Positions 8,329-16,215 of a stretch of DNA of 34,537 nucleotides are shown here, piece after piece. How positions within the stretch are numbered: the first letter of the stretch is position 1; each line of letters opens with the position of its first letter. A program made the translations under genes and the position numbers. Origin of the DNA: an uncultured Sphingomonas sp. (GTDB taxonomy: Bacteria > Pseudomonadota > Alphaproteobacteria > Sphingomonadales > Sphingomonadaceae); contig CAJYLT010000076.1 in assembly GCA_913775795.1 (NCBI GenBank), forward strand, positions 1 to 34,537, written 5' to 3'. The notes beneath the pieces were generated by a model. That model was not told the origin of the DNA, did no database searches, and saw only the letters and a program-made list of their open reading frames with translations.

Positions 8329-9126
8329 ATGACCCGCCTCGCCTCCGCCTTCGCCAAGGCGCGCCCCGCCCTTGTCGCCTTCGTGACCGCGGGCGATCCG
8401 ACGCCCGCCGCCACCCCGGCGATCCTCGACGCGCTGGTCGCGGGCGGGGCGGACGTGATCGAGCTCGGCATGCCGTTCACCGATCCGATGGCGGACGGCC
8501 CCGCGATCCAGGCGGCGAACATCCGCAGCCTGTCCGCGGGCACGACGACCGCCGACATTCTCTCGATCGCGCGCGGGTTTCGCGCACGGCATCCGGACGT
8601 GCCGCTTGTCCTTATGGGCTATGCCAACCCGATGCTTCGCCGTGGGCCGGACTGGTTCGCGCGCGCCATTGCCGAGGCCGGCGTCGATGGCGTCATCTGC
8701 GTCGATGTGCCGCCCGAGGAGGACGATGCGCTCGGCCCGGCCCTCCGAAACGCGGGTGTTGATCTGATCCGTCTTGCCACGCCGACGACCGACGTCGCCC
8801 GTCTGCCCGCGGTCATGGCCGGCGCTTCGGGCTTCGTCTACTACGTCTCGGTCGCGGGGATCACCGGGTTGCAGCAGGCCGCGCAGGCGTCGATCGAGGA
8901 AGCCGTCCAGCGGCTGAAGGCCGGTACGGACCTGCCCGTCGCGGTCGGGTTCGGCGTCCGCACCCCCGATCAGGCCGCCGCGATCGCGCGCGTCGCCGAC
9001 GGCGTCGTCGTCGGCTCGGCGATCGTCGAGATCGTCGCCGCGCATGGCGCTGCCGCCGCCCCCTACGTCACCGACTATGTGCGCTCGCTTAAGAGCGCGA
9101 TCGAAACTTCCAGGATTCCCGCATGA
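8329..9126 (+). CDS. trpA: Tryptophan synthase alpha chain
   Basis: 265 residues, TIM barrel that cleaves indole-3-glycerol phosphate to indole and glyceraldehyde 3-phosphate, delivering indole to TrpB. The catalytic acids are E45 in VIELGMPF and D56 in DPMADGPAIQ. YYVSVAGITG and GFGVRTPDQ form the phosphate-binding part. ATG 8329 begins the conserved MTRLASAFAKARPALVAFV; longer in-frame starts would have to translate through the repeat element and are rejected. The stop overlaps the accD start (ATGA), so translation of the two is probably coupled. There is no obvious ribosome binding site, the upstream bases being part of the repeat. Confidence 0.97.
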   Translation: MTRLASAFAKARPALVAFVTAGDPTPAATPAILDALVAGGADVIELGMPFTDPMADGPAIQAANIRSLSAGTTTADILSIARGFRARHPDVPLVLMGYANPMLRRGPDWFARAIAEAGVDGVICVDVPPEEDDALGPALRNAGVDLIRLATPTTDVARLPAVMAGASGFVYYVSVAGITGLQQAAQASIEEAVQRLKAGTDLPVAVGFGVRTPDQAAAIARVADGVVVGSAIVEIVAAHGAAAAPYVTDYVRSLKSAIETSRIPA

Positions 9127-9980
9127 GCTGGCTCAATCGCGTCCGCAACGCCCTCGCCTCGGTCGTCCCGACCAAGGAGACGCCCGACAATCTCTGGCAC
9201 AAGTGCAAGGGATGCGGGCAGATGATCTTCACCAAGGAATATGAGGAAAACCTCCACGTCTGCCCGCTGTGTGACCATCACGGCCGCATCGGACCGAAGC
9301 AGCGTTTCGAGCAGCTGTTCGACGAGGGGACGTGCAAGCTCCTCCCCGCCCCGCGCGTCGCAGACGATCCGCTGAAGTTCCGCGATTCCAAACCCTATGT
9401 CGCCCGATTGAAGGCTGCGCGTGCAGATACCGGCGACCAGGACGCGTTCGTCTCCGCCCGCGGCAATATCGAGGGGCGGCGCGCCGTCATCGGTGTGCAG
9501 AACTTCGCCTTCATGGGCGGGTCGATGGGCCAGGCGGTGGGCGAAGGCTTCATCGCCGGGGTGGAGGCGGCGATCGCCGCGCGCGCGCCGTTCATCGTCT
9601 TCACCGCCAGCGGCGGCGCGCGGATGCAGGAGGGCATCTTGAGCCTGATGCAGATGCCGCGCACCACCGTGGCGATCGAGATGCTGCACGACGCCGGCCT
9701 GCCATATATCGTCGTGCTGACCGATCCCACCTCCGGCGGGGTGATGGCCGCCTATGCGATGCTGGGCGACGTGCAGATCGCCGAGCCCAAGGCGACGCTC
9801 GCCTTTACCGGCCGCCGCGTGATCGAGCAGACGATCCGCGAGAAGCTGCCCGAGAATTTCCAGACCAGCGAATATTATCGCGACCACGGCCTTATCGACA
9901 TGGTGGTGGAGCGCAAGGACCTGCGCGCGCAGCTTTCCGCGCTGATCGACTATCTGACGCACGACCGCGCCGCCGCCTGA
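9123..9980 (+). CDS. accD: Acetyl-CoA carboxylase carboxyltransferase beta subunit
   Basis: 285 residues. With AccA it transfers the carboxyl group from biotin-BCCP to acetyl-CoA, making malonyl-CoA for fatty acid synthesis. The N-terminal zinc ribbon is complete: C28, C31, C47 and C50 (CKGCGQ and CPLCDH). The crotonase-fold core has FMGGSMGQAVGEGF, TASGGARMQEG (oxyanion region) and TDPTSGGVMAAYAMLGD. It overlaps the trpA stop by 4 nt and is followed 13 nt later by folC. The trpA-accD-folC order is common in alphaproteobacteria. Nothing is missing or unusual. Confidence 0.97.
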   Translation: MSWLNRVRNALASVVPTKETPDNLWHKCKGCGQMIFTKEYEENLHVCPLCDHHGRIGPKQRFEQLFDEGTCKLLPAPRVADDPLKFRDSKPYVARLKAARADTGDQDAFVSARGNIEGRRAVIGVQNFAFMGGSMGQAVGEGFIAGVEAAIAARAPFIVFTASGGARMQEGILSLMQMPRTTVAIEMLHDAGLPYIVVLTDPTSGGVMAAYAMLGDVQIAEPKATLAFTGRRVIEQTIREKLPENFQTSEYYRDHGLIDMVVERKDLRAQLSALIDYLTHDRAAA

Positions 9981-9993
9981 TCCCGGCGCGATC

Positions 9994-11289
9994 ATGGCCG
10001 ACCATGCCCGCTCCGACGACCCGTTCGTCCAGGCGCAGTTCGACCGGCTGAACGCGCTCGGCCCCGGCGCCGACACGCTGGGGCTGGAGCGGATCACGCG
10101 GCTGCTCGCGCGCGTCGGCGATCCGCACCGCGCGCTGCCGCCGGTCTTCCACGTCGCCGGCACCAACGGCAAGGGATCGACCTGTGCGTTCCTGCGCGCG
10201 GGGCTGGAGGCGGCGGGGTACCGGGTCCACGCTTATACCAGCCCGCACCTCGTCCGCTTCAACGAGCGGATCCGGGTGGCGGGAAAGCTGATCGACGACG
10301 GCACGCTGGCGACGCTGCTGGCCGAGGTACTCGACGCAGGCGGCGACATCGGCGCGAGCTTCTTCGAGGTGACCACCGCCGCCGCGTTCCTCGCCTTTGC
10401 GCGCACGCCCGCCGATGCCTGCGTGATCGAGGTTGGGCTTGGCGGGCGGCTCGATGCGACGAACGTCATCCCCACATCGCTGGTCGGCGGGATCGCACGG
10501 CTGGGGATCGATCATCAGGCGTTCCTCGGCGACACGATCGAGGCGATTGCGGGCGAGAAGGCCGGGATCGCGCGGCCGGGCGTGCCACTGGTGACGCTCG
10601 ACCAACCCGAGAGTTGCGCGGCGGTGATCGAGGAAGTGGCCGCCGCGACCGGCGCGACCCTTCAGCGGCGCGGCGCCGAGTGGCACTCCCGGACGGAAGG
10701 CGAAACGATCCGGTTCGAGGATTCGCGTGGGATCCTCGACCTGCCGCTGCCCACGCTGCCCGGCGAGCATCAGCATGAAAATCTGGCGCTCGCCGCCGCG
10801 ATGCTGCGGGCGCAGGACCGGCTGCCCGTCCCCGACAACGCGATCCGCGCCGCCGCCAGCGCGCACTGGCCCGCGCGGATGCAGCGGCTGCGGCCCGGGC
10901 CGCTTGCCGATCGCGTGGCGGGGGCCGTGTGGCTCGACGGCGCGCATAACCGCAACGCGGCCGATGCAGCCGCGGCGTATCTGGCGCGGCTACCTGCGAA
11001 GCCCGCGCTCATCCTCGGCGTGCTCGCCAACAAGGATGCGGGCGGCATCCTCGACGCGCTGGCGCCTTATGTCGGGCCGGTGCGGACGGTGCCGGTCCCT
11101 TCGCACCCCTTCCACGCCCCCGAAGCCCTCACCGCACTCGCCGCCGCGCGCGGGTTGCAGGCCGAGCCCGCCGCCGACGTCGTCGCCGCGCTCGACAGCT
11201 TCTGCGACTGGCCGGGCGACGTGCTGATCCTCGGCTCGCTTTATCTTGCCGGCAGGGTGCTCGCGCTGAACGACGAGGCGCCGGACTGA
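9994..11289 (+). CDS. folC: Folylpolyglutamate synthase / dihydrofolate synthase
   Basis: 431 residues, Mur-ligase-like fold, cytoplasmic. It adds glutamate to dihydropteroate and to folates using ATP. The P-loop is G56TNGKGS, preceded by FHVAG; YTSPHLVRFNERIRV is the folate-site omega region, and EVGLGGRLDATN and LGIDHQAFLGDTIEAIAGEKAGI are diagnostic. The C-terminal domain contains VWLDGAHN. Length is normal. The start is ATG 9994, 13 nt after accD, with a weak ribosome binding site, suggesting coupling to accD. Its stop is only 5 nt from a palindrome (11295-11315) that likely controls the next gene. Confidence 0.96.
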   Translation: MADHARSDDPFVQAQFDRLNALGPGADTLGLERITRLLARVGDPHRALPPVFHVAGTNGKGSTCAFLRAGLEAAGYRVHAYTSPHLVRFNERIRVAGKLIDDGTLATLLAEVLDAGGDIGASFFEVTTAAAFLAFARTPADACVIEVGLGGRLDATNVIPTSLVGGIARLGIDHQAFLGDTIEAIAGEKAGIARPGVPLVTLDQPESCAAVIEEVAAATGATLQRRGAEWHSRTEGETIRFEDSRGILDLPLPTLPGEHQHENLALAAAMLRAQDRLPVPDNAIRAAASAHWPARMQRLRPGPLADRVAGAVWLDGAHNRNAADAAAAYLARLPAKPALILGVLANKDAGGILDALAPYVGPVRTVPVPSHPFHAPEALTALAAARGLQAEPAADVVAALDSFCDWPGDVLILGSLYLAGRVLALNDEAPD

Positions 11290-11294
11290 CGCTT

Positions 11295-11315
11295 TATTGA
11301 TATTGACTATCAATA
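11295..11315. promoter_or_regulatory. Fur-box-like palindrome ahead of the small conserved protein
   Basis: TATTGATA-TTGAC-TATCAATA is a perfect 8-bp inverted repeat with a 5-nt spacer. The inner 15 bases (TGATATTGACTATCA) match the Fur 7-1-7 consensus TGATAAT-N-ATTATCA at 12 of 14 defined positions. It lies 5 nt after the folC stop and 42 nt upstream of the TTG start at 11358, an operator-like position, and is strikingly AT-rich for this region. An iron-responsive repressor site is inferred from the match. Confidence 0.65.
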
Positions 11316-11357
11316 ACGGACGAGAGACAAGGAACGGGTCAGCGAAAGGACCCTGCC

Positions 11358-11792
11358 TTGACGCGCACGCTCGAAACCATGTCGACGCCCCTGCCGCACC
11401 TGCAACCCGCCGACCCCGCCGCCCGCCTGATCCTGTTCGGCATTCGCCAGATGGGCGCGCAGGGACTGGACGAGGCGACGGCGGCCAACGCCTTCATCAC
11501 CGCGTTCGGCGTCGATTTCCGGCGGCCGCTGATGATGCTGCGCGTGCTGATGCACGAATTGTCGGTGGCGGCGGCCCGACCGATCCCGATCGCGCCGTGG
11601 TGCTGCCCGCGCATGACCGCGGCCGAAGCGACGCTGGTCGAGGCGCTGCGGGGCTTCAACGCGAACCCCGACCGCTCGGCCTATCTGGTCGCCGACCTGA
11701 TCGGCGTGCGGCGCGCCGATGCGGCGGTCTGTGCGATGGCGGGCGTCGCGTCTGCGTTCGGCGACCTCGGCCTGCCGATCAGACCCGACTGA
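11358..11792 (+). CDS. Small conserved protein of unknown function, probably iron-regulated
   Basis: 144 residues from TTG 11358, which has AAGGA 7 nt upstream; an ATG at 11379 (MSTPLPHLQP) is possible but has no such site. It is predicted soluble, mostly helical and without a signal peptide. Visible blocks are ARLILFGIRQMGAQGLDEA, FRRPLMMLRVLMHELSVAA, then IAPWCCPRMTAAEATLVEAL with a Cys-Cys pair, and YLVADLIGVRRADAAV. I recall similar proteins in sphingomonads carrying a domain of unknown function (possibly DUF6628; not verified). The Fur-box-like palindrome just upstream suggests expression under iron limitation. Its last 14 nt overlap the 3' end of the convergent ampG-like gene. No function is assigned. 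Confidence 0.8.
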   Translation: MTRTLETMSTPLPHLQPADPAARLILFGIRQMGAQGLDEATAANAFITAFGVDFRRPLMMLRVLMHELSVAAARPIPIAPWCCPRMTAAEATLVEALRGFNANPDRSAYLVADLIGVRRADAAVCAMAGVASAFGDLGLPIRPD

Positions 11793-13413
11793 CCTCGACC
11801 TGCGCACGACTGCGCCACCATTCGGCGAGCACGAGCAGGACCGCGATCCCGCCCAGCCCCGCGGTCACGTAGAAGACGTTGGCATAGCCATAGACGTCGA
11901 TTGCCTCGCCCGTCGCCGCACGCCCCAGCGCGCCGACGAGGAACGTCATCGACGACAGGAGCGCATACTGAACCGCGCTGTATTCGCGCGCGGTGATCGA
12001 GGAGATATAGGCGACGAACGCCGTCCCCGCGAGGCCGCCGGCGATATTCTCGCCGCTGATCGCGATGAGGAGGCGCATGAGGCGCGGATCGACGCCGATG
12101 CTGTCGAGACCGAACAGCCGCGCGAACCCGTCGATCCCCGCCCCGCCCAGCGCCATGTCGGCATAGAGAAGGTTCGACAACGCGGCGACGATCCCGCCCA
12201 CCACCAGCGTCGGCATCCGCCCCCACGCCGCCAGCAGGAAGCCCCCGAGGGCCACCCCGCCGATCGTCATCCACACCCCGAACAGCTTGGACGCGAACGC
12301 CACCTCGTCGTTCGAATAGCCGAGGAAATCGAGGTAGAAGGGAAAGGCGAACGGCGCCCAGATCGAGTCGGCGATGCGATAGAGAAGGATGACCGCGAGG
12401 ACGAGGATCGCGCCCCATTTCAGCCGGTCGACGATTTCGGCGAGCGGCAGGATCAGCGCGCGATAGCTATGGTCGGCCGCGGCGCGAAGGCCGCCCATCG
12501 GCTCGCCCCCGCCCTCATGCTGCGGCAGGCGGCGGGTCCAGCCGGCGACCAGCGCGGGGATGATGACCGTGGCGACGATGATCCACGGCCCCGTCATCCG
12601 CGTGAAATCGCTGGCCGAGGGCGCAGTGACGCCCGGCACCGGCGGTTGCAGCGCCGAGACCATGAAGCTGCCAAGCGTGAAAATCGCCCAGGTCCAGCAC
12701 ACCGCGACGATGGCGAGCGCGGTGCGCCGCTTCGCGCGATCCGGCACCGCATGCCCCGCCAATGGCTCCGCTGCGTCGGCGGCGTCGAGCTTCGCCTCGG
12801 GCAGGAAGATCGTCACCGCGACCGCGACCAGCATGACGAGGCCGAAGCCGATATAGACGCTAGGCCAGTCGAGCCGCGCCGCCAGCACCAGCGCCAGCGC
12901 GCCGCCCGCCAGCGCAGCGAAGCGGTTGCCGAGCTGATAGACCGCCGACAGGAACTCGACCGTCGCGGTATCGTCGGCGATCTCGATCCGCCACGCGTCG
13001 ATCACCACGTCCTGCGTCGCCGACAGGAACGCGGCGACCACCGCGATCCCCGCAAACGCACCGATCGCGGTCAGCGGGTCGGTCGCGGCAAGCCCCCAAA
13101 GCGCGGCAGCCAGCAATGCCTGACACAGCACCAGCCACGACCGCCGCCGCCCCAGCGCGCCGATGACCGGCAGGCGCAGGCGATCGACGACGGGCGACCA
13201 GAGGAACTTGAACGCATAGGCAAGCCCGATCCACGACAGCACGCCGATCGTCGCCAGACTGACCTTCAATTCGCCCAGCCACGCATTGAGCGTGCCGATC
13301 AAGAGCGTGAACGGCAGCCCCGACGCGAAACCGAGGACGAGCATCGCCGATGTCTTGCGATTGGTCAGCGCCGCGCGGAACAGCGCGACCCCCTTGAGCT
13401 TCGTGTCCGTCAC
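11779..13413 (-). CDS. ampG: AmpG-like muropeptide MFS permease
   Basis: 544 residues, inner membrane, about 12-14 hydrophobic segments. GLPFTLLIGTLNAWL in the first segment, then GLAYAFKFLWSPVVDRLRLP and LGRRRSWLVLCQ, are typical of the AmpG branch of the MFS, which imports anhydromuropeptides from cell wall recycling; SATQDVVIDAWRIE is also an AmpG hallmark. I choose GTG 13413 because AAGGG lies 7 nt ahead; a GTG at 13440 would add nine residues. It lies 70 nt downstream of pspF on the same strand. The 3' end overlaps the convergent small gene by 14 nt. Import of a different substrate is possible, since the family includes non-muropeptide members. Confidence 0.85.
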   Translation of the reverse strand: MTDTKLKGVALFRAALTNRKTSAMLVLGFASGLPFTLLIGTLNAWLGELKVSLATIGVLSWIGLAYAFKFLWSPVVDRLRLPVIGALGRRRSWLVLCQALLAAALWGLAATDPLTAIGAFAGIAVVAAFLSATQDVVIDAWRIEIADDTATVEFLSAVYQLGNRFAALAGGALALVLAARLDWPSVYIGFGLVMLVAVAVTIFLPEAKLDAADAAEPLAGHAVPDRAKRRTALAIVAVCWTWAIFTLGSFMVSALQPPVPGVTAPSASDFTRMTGPWIIVATVIIPALVAGWTRRLPQHEGGGEPMGGLRAAADHSYRALILPLAEIVDRLKWGAILVLAVILLYRIADSIWAPFAFPFYLDFLGYSNDEVAFASKLFGVWMTIGGVALGGFLLAAWGRMPTLVVGGIVAALSNLLYADMALGGAGIDGFARLFGLDSIGVDPRLMRLLIAISGENIAGGLAGTAFVAYISSITAREYSAVQYALLSSMTFLVGALGRAATGEAIDVYGYANVFYVTAGLGGIAVLLVLAEWWRSRAQVEVSRV

Positions 13414-13483
13414 GCATCCACCCTTTGTCTGGCCGCGCACCCTATCCGAACTTTCGGCAGAGCATAGCCCAAACGCCCGCAGC

Positions 13484-14509
13484 TCAGCCGGACAGCAGCC
13501 CGTGCTTTCTCAGCGCGTGGCGCAACTGATCGTAGGTCAGGCCCAGCGCTTCGGCCGTCGCGCGTTGGTTGTAGCGGTGCTCGGCCATCGCGCGGGTCAG
13601 CAGGCGGCGTTCGTAGGTCGAGACGCGGGTGCGGAAGTCCCCCTCGATCGGCGGTTCGCTCGGCGCGGCGACGACCGGCGCCGGCTCGCCCTCCGCTGCT
13701 TCTGGCGCCGCCGTGAAGCCGCCGCTTGATGCCGGACGCCATGGCGAATCGAACGGGTCGATCTGGATCATATCGACCGGCCCGTCGCGCTCCCAGCGAT
13801 AGACCGCGCGCTCGACCGCGTTGCGCAGTTCGCGGACATTGCCCGGCCAGCGATGGTTTTCGAGCATCTCGATCGCCTCCGGCCCGAAGCCCGGCCAGCG
13901 GTCGCGCCCCAACTCCGCCGCCATCCGCCGCCCGAAATGATCGGCGAGCACCAGGATATCGCCGCTTCGCGCGCGCAGCGGCGGCAGCGTCACCACCTCG
14001 AAGCTCAGCCGATCGAGCAGGTCGGCGCGGAACGTGCCCTTTAGCACGCGGTCGGGCAGATGCTCGTTCGTCGCCGCGACGATGCGAACATCGACGCGCA
14101 GCGGGCGCGACGAGCCGATCCGCGTGATCTCGCCATATTCGACTGCGCGCAGCAGCCGGTCCTGCGCCGCCATCGACAGCGTGCCGAGTTCGTCGAGGAA
14201 CAGCGTGCCGCCATCGGCCTCCTCGAACCGCCCCGCCCGCGCCTTCGACGCGCCGGTGAAGGCGCCCGCCTCGTGCCCGAACAGCTCGGCTTCGATCAGC
14301 GTTTCGGGCAGTGCCGCGCAGTTCATGATGACCAAAGGCTGCGACCAGCGGCCCGACAGGCGATGGAGGCGTTCGGCCACCAGTTCCTTGCCCGTCCCCC
14401 GCTCGCCGATGACCAGGACCGGGCGGTCCAGCGACGCCGCGCGGCTGGCGCGTTCGAGCGCGTCGAGAAAGGCGGTGGACTGACCGATTACGGGCGCGAC
14501 GCGTTCCAT
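13484..14509 (-). CDS. pspF: Phage shock protein operon transcriptional activator PspF
   Basis: 341 residues, sigma-54 enhancer-binding protein with no receiver domain, as in PspF. The AAA+ domain starts at once: Walker A GERGTGKE (about 35-42), intact GAFTGA at 82-87 (contact with sigma-54), Walker B TLFLDE with D106/E107, and [13 protein letters not shown] with arginine fingers. A C-terminal Fis-type HTH ([20 protein letters not shown]) binds DNA. ATG 14509 begins [11 protein letters not shown], matching family starts; an upstream in-frame extension would run across the sigma-54 promoter and is rejected. It is divergent from the psp operon, which it should activate when PspA releases it under membrane stress. 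Confidence 0.93.
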   Translation of the reverse strand: MERVAPVIGQSTAFLDALERASRAASLDRPVLVIGERGTGKELVAERLHRLSGRWSQPLVIMNCAALPETLIEAELFGHEAGAFTGASKARAGRFEEADGGTLFLDELGTLSMAAQDRLLRAVEYGEITRIGSSRPLRVDVRIVAATNEHLPDRVLKGTFRADLLDRLSFEVVTLPPLRARSGDILVLADHFGRRMAAELGRDRWPGFGPEAIEMLENHRWPGNVRELRNAVERAVYRWERDGPVDMIQIDPFDSPWRPASSGGFTAAPEAAEGEPAPVVAAPSEPPIEGDFRTRVSTYERRLLTRAMAEHRYNQRATAEALGLTYDQLRHALRKHGLLSG

Positions 14510-14610
14510 GCGCCGCTTGATGGTGGATTTCGCCAATGCTTGGCAACCGAAATCGCGACGCGGATGAACCGAAGGACAGAAATGCGAGGAAAGCCGGCCT
14601 CCGAACAAAT

Positions 14611-14626
14611 TGGCACGCCCCCTGCA
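14611..14626 (+). promoter_or_regulatory. Sigma-54 (RpoN) promoter of the psp operon
   Basis: TGGCACGCCCCCTGCA matches the -24/-12 consensus TGGCACG-N4-TTGCA: the invariant GG (14612-14613) and GC (14624-14625) are the required 10 nt apart and the -24 block is perfect. It points to the psp genes, whose first ATG is at 14689. The roughly 100 bp between it and pspF should hold the PspF binding sites, though I could not pick clear dyads there. Confidence 0.9.
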
Positions 14627-14688
14627 AAGCACCCTTCGACCACCGCAGAGTGGCAGGAAAAACAGCCAAGGTTCAGGGAGAACCACCA

Positions 14689-15195
14689 ATGTTCGTCAAG
14701 GCCAGCCAGAATGTCCGCCACTCGATCGTCTCGGTCCTCGGTGCCGCCGCCGCTTCGACGCTGGTCCTCGGTGTCGCCGCCGCCCCGGCGCGTGCCGCCG
14801 GCGAAGACGCCCGCGCCTGGACCGCGCAGGTGAGCGGCTCGCTCCAGCAGCAGATCCGCGAGATGCGCGGCGTCCCCGCCGCCGTGCGGATGCAGAAGGC
14901 AGCCGTCGTCGCCGCGCACTTCGATCGCGACGGCACGCTCTATGCCACCTCGCTCGACGTGCCGACCGGCAACCGTGTCCTCGACAACGAGGCGCTGCGC
15001 GCGGTCAACGCGACGGCAATCCCCGCGCTGCCCGCCTCGATGCGCGGCCGGGTGCGGGTGGTGCCGGTCGAGGTCTTCTTCGGCACGCCGAATGCCAACC
15101 GTGCGCGCCCGGCGATCCGCCGGACCGCGCTGGACCTGGCGGCGCGCATCCAGCAGTCTCATGCAGAGGTTCCCGCCGTCCGGCCGCAAGGCTGA
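14689..15195 (+). CDS. Exported TonB C-terminal-domain-like protein, first gene of psp operon
   Basis: 168 residues. The N-terminus is a signal peptide or anchor (SIVSVLGAAAASTLVLGVAA, possible cleavage at ARA near residue 36). The body, HFDRDGTLYATSLDVPTGNR then VLDNEALRAVNATAIPALPA and GRVRVVPVEVFF, fits the TonB-C fold (beta-alpha-beta: xFxxxGxVxxxxVxxSSGxxxLDxAAxxAxxxAxPxPxxP, ending VPxxF). There is no proline-rich spacer, so it is not a standard TonB energy transducer. It lies 63 nt after the sigma-54 promoter with AGGGAG ahead of the ATG. This position places it in the envelope stress response; a periplasmic sensor or peptidoglycan/outer-membrane contact role is a guess. A strong terminator follows it, before pspA. 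Confidence 0.8.
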   Translation: MFVKASQNVRHSIVSVLGAAAASTLVLGVAAAPARAAGEDARAWTAQVSGSLQQQIREMRGVPAAVRMQKAAVVAAHFDRDGTLYATSLDVPTGNRVLDNEALRAVNATAIPALPASMRGRVRVVPVEVFFGTPNANRARPAIRRTALDLAARIQQSHAEVPAVRPQG

Positions 15196-15205
15196 ACGGC
15201 CACTG

Positions 15206-15240
15206 CCGGGGCGAGGCCCCCATCCTCGCCCCGGATTTTT
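15206..15240 (+). terminator. Rho-independent terminator between the TonB-C-like gene and pspA
   Basis: A perfect 11-bp GC-rich stem (CCGGGGCGAGG with CCTCGCCCCGG, 15206-15216 and 15224-15234), a 7-nt loop and then ATTTTT form an intrinsic terminator. It sits 10 nt after the first gene's stop and only 28 nt before the pspA ATG, inside the apparent sigma-54 operon, so it should reduce transcription of pspA and the genes after it. Confidence 0.88.
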
Positions 15241-15267
15241 AGAATTGCACGCAAGGAGTTCGTTTAG

Positions 15268-15933
15268 ATGGGTATCTTCTCCCGCACCCGCGACATCATC
15301 GCCGCCAACGTGACTGACCTGCTCGACAAGGCAGAGGACCCGGCGAAGATGATCCGCATGATCATCCTCGAGATGGAGGAGACTCTGGTCGAGGTTCGCG
15401 CGTCGGCCGCTCGCACCATCGCCGACCAGAAGGAGATGCGCCGCCACATCGCCAAGCTCGACAAGCTCCAGGAAAGCTGGACCGAAAAGGCGGAGCTGGC
15501 CCTGTCGAAGGATCGCGAGGACCTGGCCAAGGCCGCGTTGGTCGAGCGCCAGAAGGCCGCCGACATGGCCGACCAGCTCCAGACCGAGATCTCCGTGCTC
15601 GACGACGCGCTCAAGGCGTCGGAGGCCGACATCGCCAAGCTTCAGAACAAGCTTCGTGAGGCGCGTGCCCGCCAGAACTCGATCGCGACCCGGCTCGAAA
15701 GCGCCGAGAACCGCTATCGCCTGCGCGAGATGTATGCCGGCGAGCGGGTGGCCGATGCCTTTTCGCGCTTCGACACGCTGGAGCGCCGGGTCGACATGGC
15801 CGAGGGCCGCGCCGATGCCGCGGGCATGGGCGGTGCCAAGAGCCTGGAGGAGGAGATCGCCGAGCTCAAGTCCGCCGAGAAGGTCGATGCCGAGCTCGCC
15901 GCGCTCAAGGCCCGCCTCAACAAGGAGGGTTGA
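15268..15933 (+). CDS. pspA: Phage shock protein A
   Basis: 221 residues, PspA/IM30 (ESCRT-III-like) family, almost entirely long coiled-coil helices. It begins MGIFSRTRDIIAANVTDLLD with the amphipathic membrane-binding helix 0, followed by DPAKMIRMIILEMEETLVEV, which is highly characteristic. It oligomerises on damaged inner membrane and, when free, inhibits PspF. The length equals the E. coli protein. AGGAG lies about 10 nt ahead of the ATG. It follows the internal terminator and precedes pspB by 3 nt. Late residues AAGMGGAKSLEEEIAEL are a flexible link to the last helix. Confidence 0.97.
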   Translation: MGIFSRTRDIIAANVTDLLDKAEDPAKMIRMIILEMEETLVEVRASAARTIADQKEMRRHIAKLDKLQESWTEKAELALSKDREDLAKAALVERQKAADMADQLQTEISVLDDALKASEADIAKLQNKLREARARQNSIATRLESAENRYRLREMYAGERVADAFSRFDTLERRVDMAEGRADAAGMGGAKSLEEEIAELKSAEKVDAELAALKARLNKEG

Positions 15934-15936
15934 TCG

Positions 15937-16215
15937 ATGGAAGACGTTTTCCTGCCGATCATGATCTGCGGCATCCTGTTCGTCGGCATGCCCTGGATCA
16001 TCCTCCACTATCTCACCAAGTGGAAACAGGCGCCGACGATGACCGGCGAGGACGAGAAGCTGCTCGACGAGCTGCACCACCTCGCCCGCCGGCTGGACGA
16101 GCGGCTCGAGACGATCGAGCGCATCGTCGCCGCTGACAATCCGGACTTCCGCCTCGAGGCCCCGCGCGGGCGTGACGAGCGGCTGTCCCAATACGAACCC
16201 CAGAGGAGGAACTGA
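15937..16215 (+). CDS. pspB: Phage shock protein B
   Basis: 92 residues. One membrane span (about 5-24, FLPIMICGILFVGMPWIILH), then the basic-rich HYLTKWKQA and a coiled coil with RRLDERLETIERIVAADNP, the PspB hallmark. In E. coli it works with PspC in sensing membrane stress and recruiting PspA. Compared with the usual 70-75 residues it has an additional C-terminal tail (FRLEAPRGRDERLSQYEPQ). AGGAGG precedes the start; the stop overlaps the pspC ATG (TGATG). It is the reference for the related small proteins encoded further down the operon. Confidence 0.95.
   Translation: MEDVFLPIMICGILFVGMPWIILHYLTKWKQAPTMTGEDEKLLDELHHLARRLDERLETIERIVAADNPDFRLEAPRGRDERLSQYEPQRRN

Noticed and set aside
11719..13467. 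Long plus-strand frame opposite the ampG-like gene
   Set aside because: It mirrors codon structure of the permease and has no family motif, signal or ribosome binding site.
14510..14689. Longer pspF frame starting near 14689
   Set aside because: It would translate across the sigma-54 promoter and the divergent regulatory gap and gives a Cys/Arg-rich leader unlike Psp[12 protein letters not shown] at 14509 fits the family.
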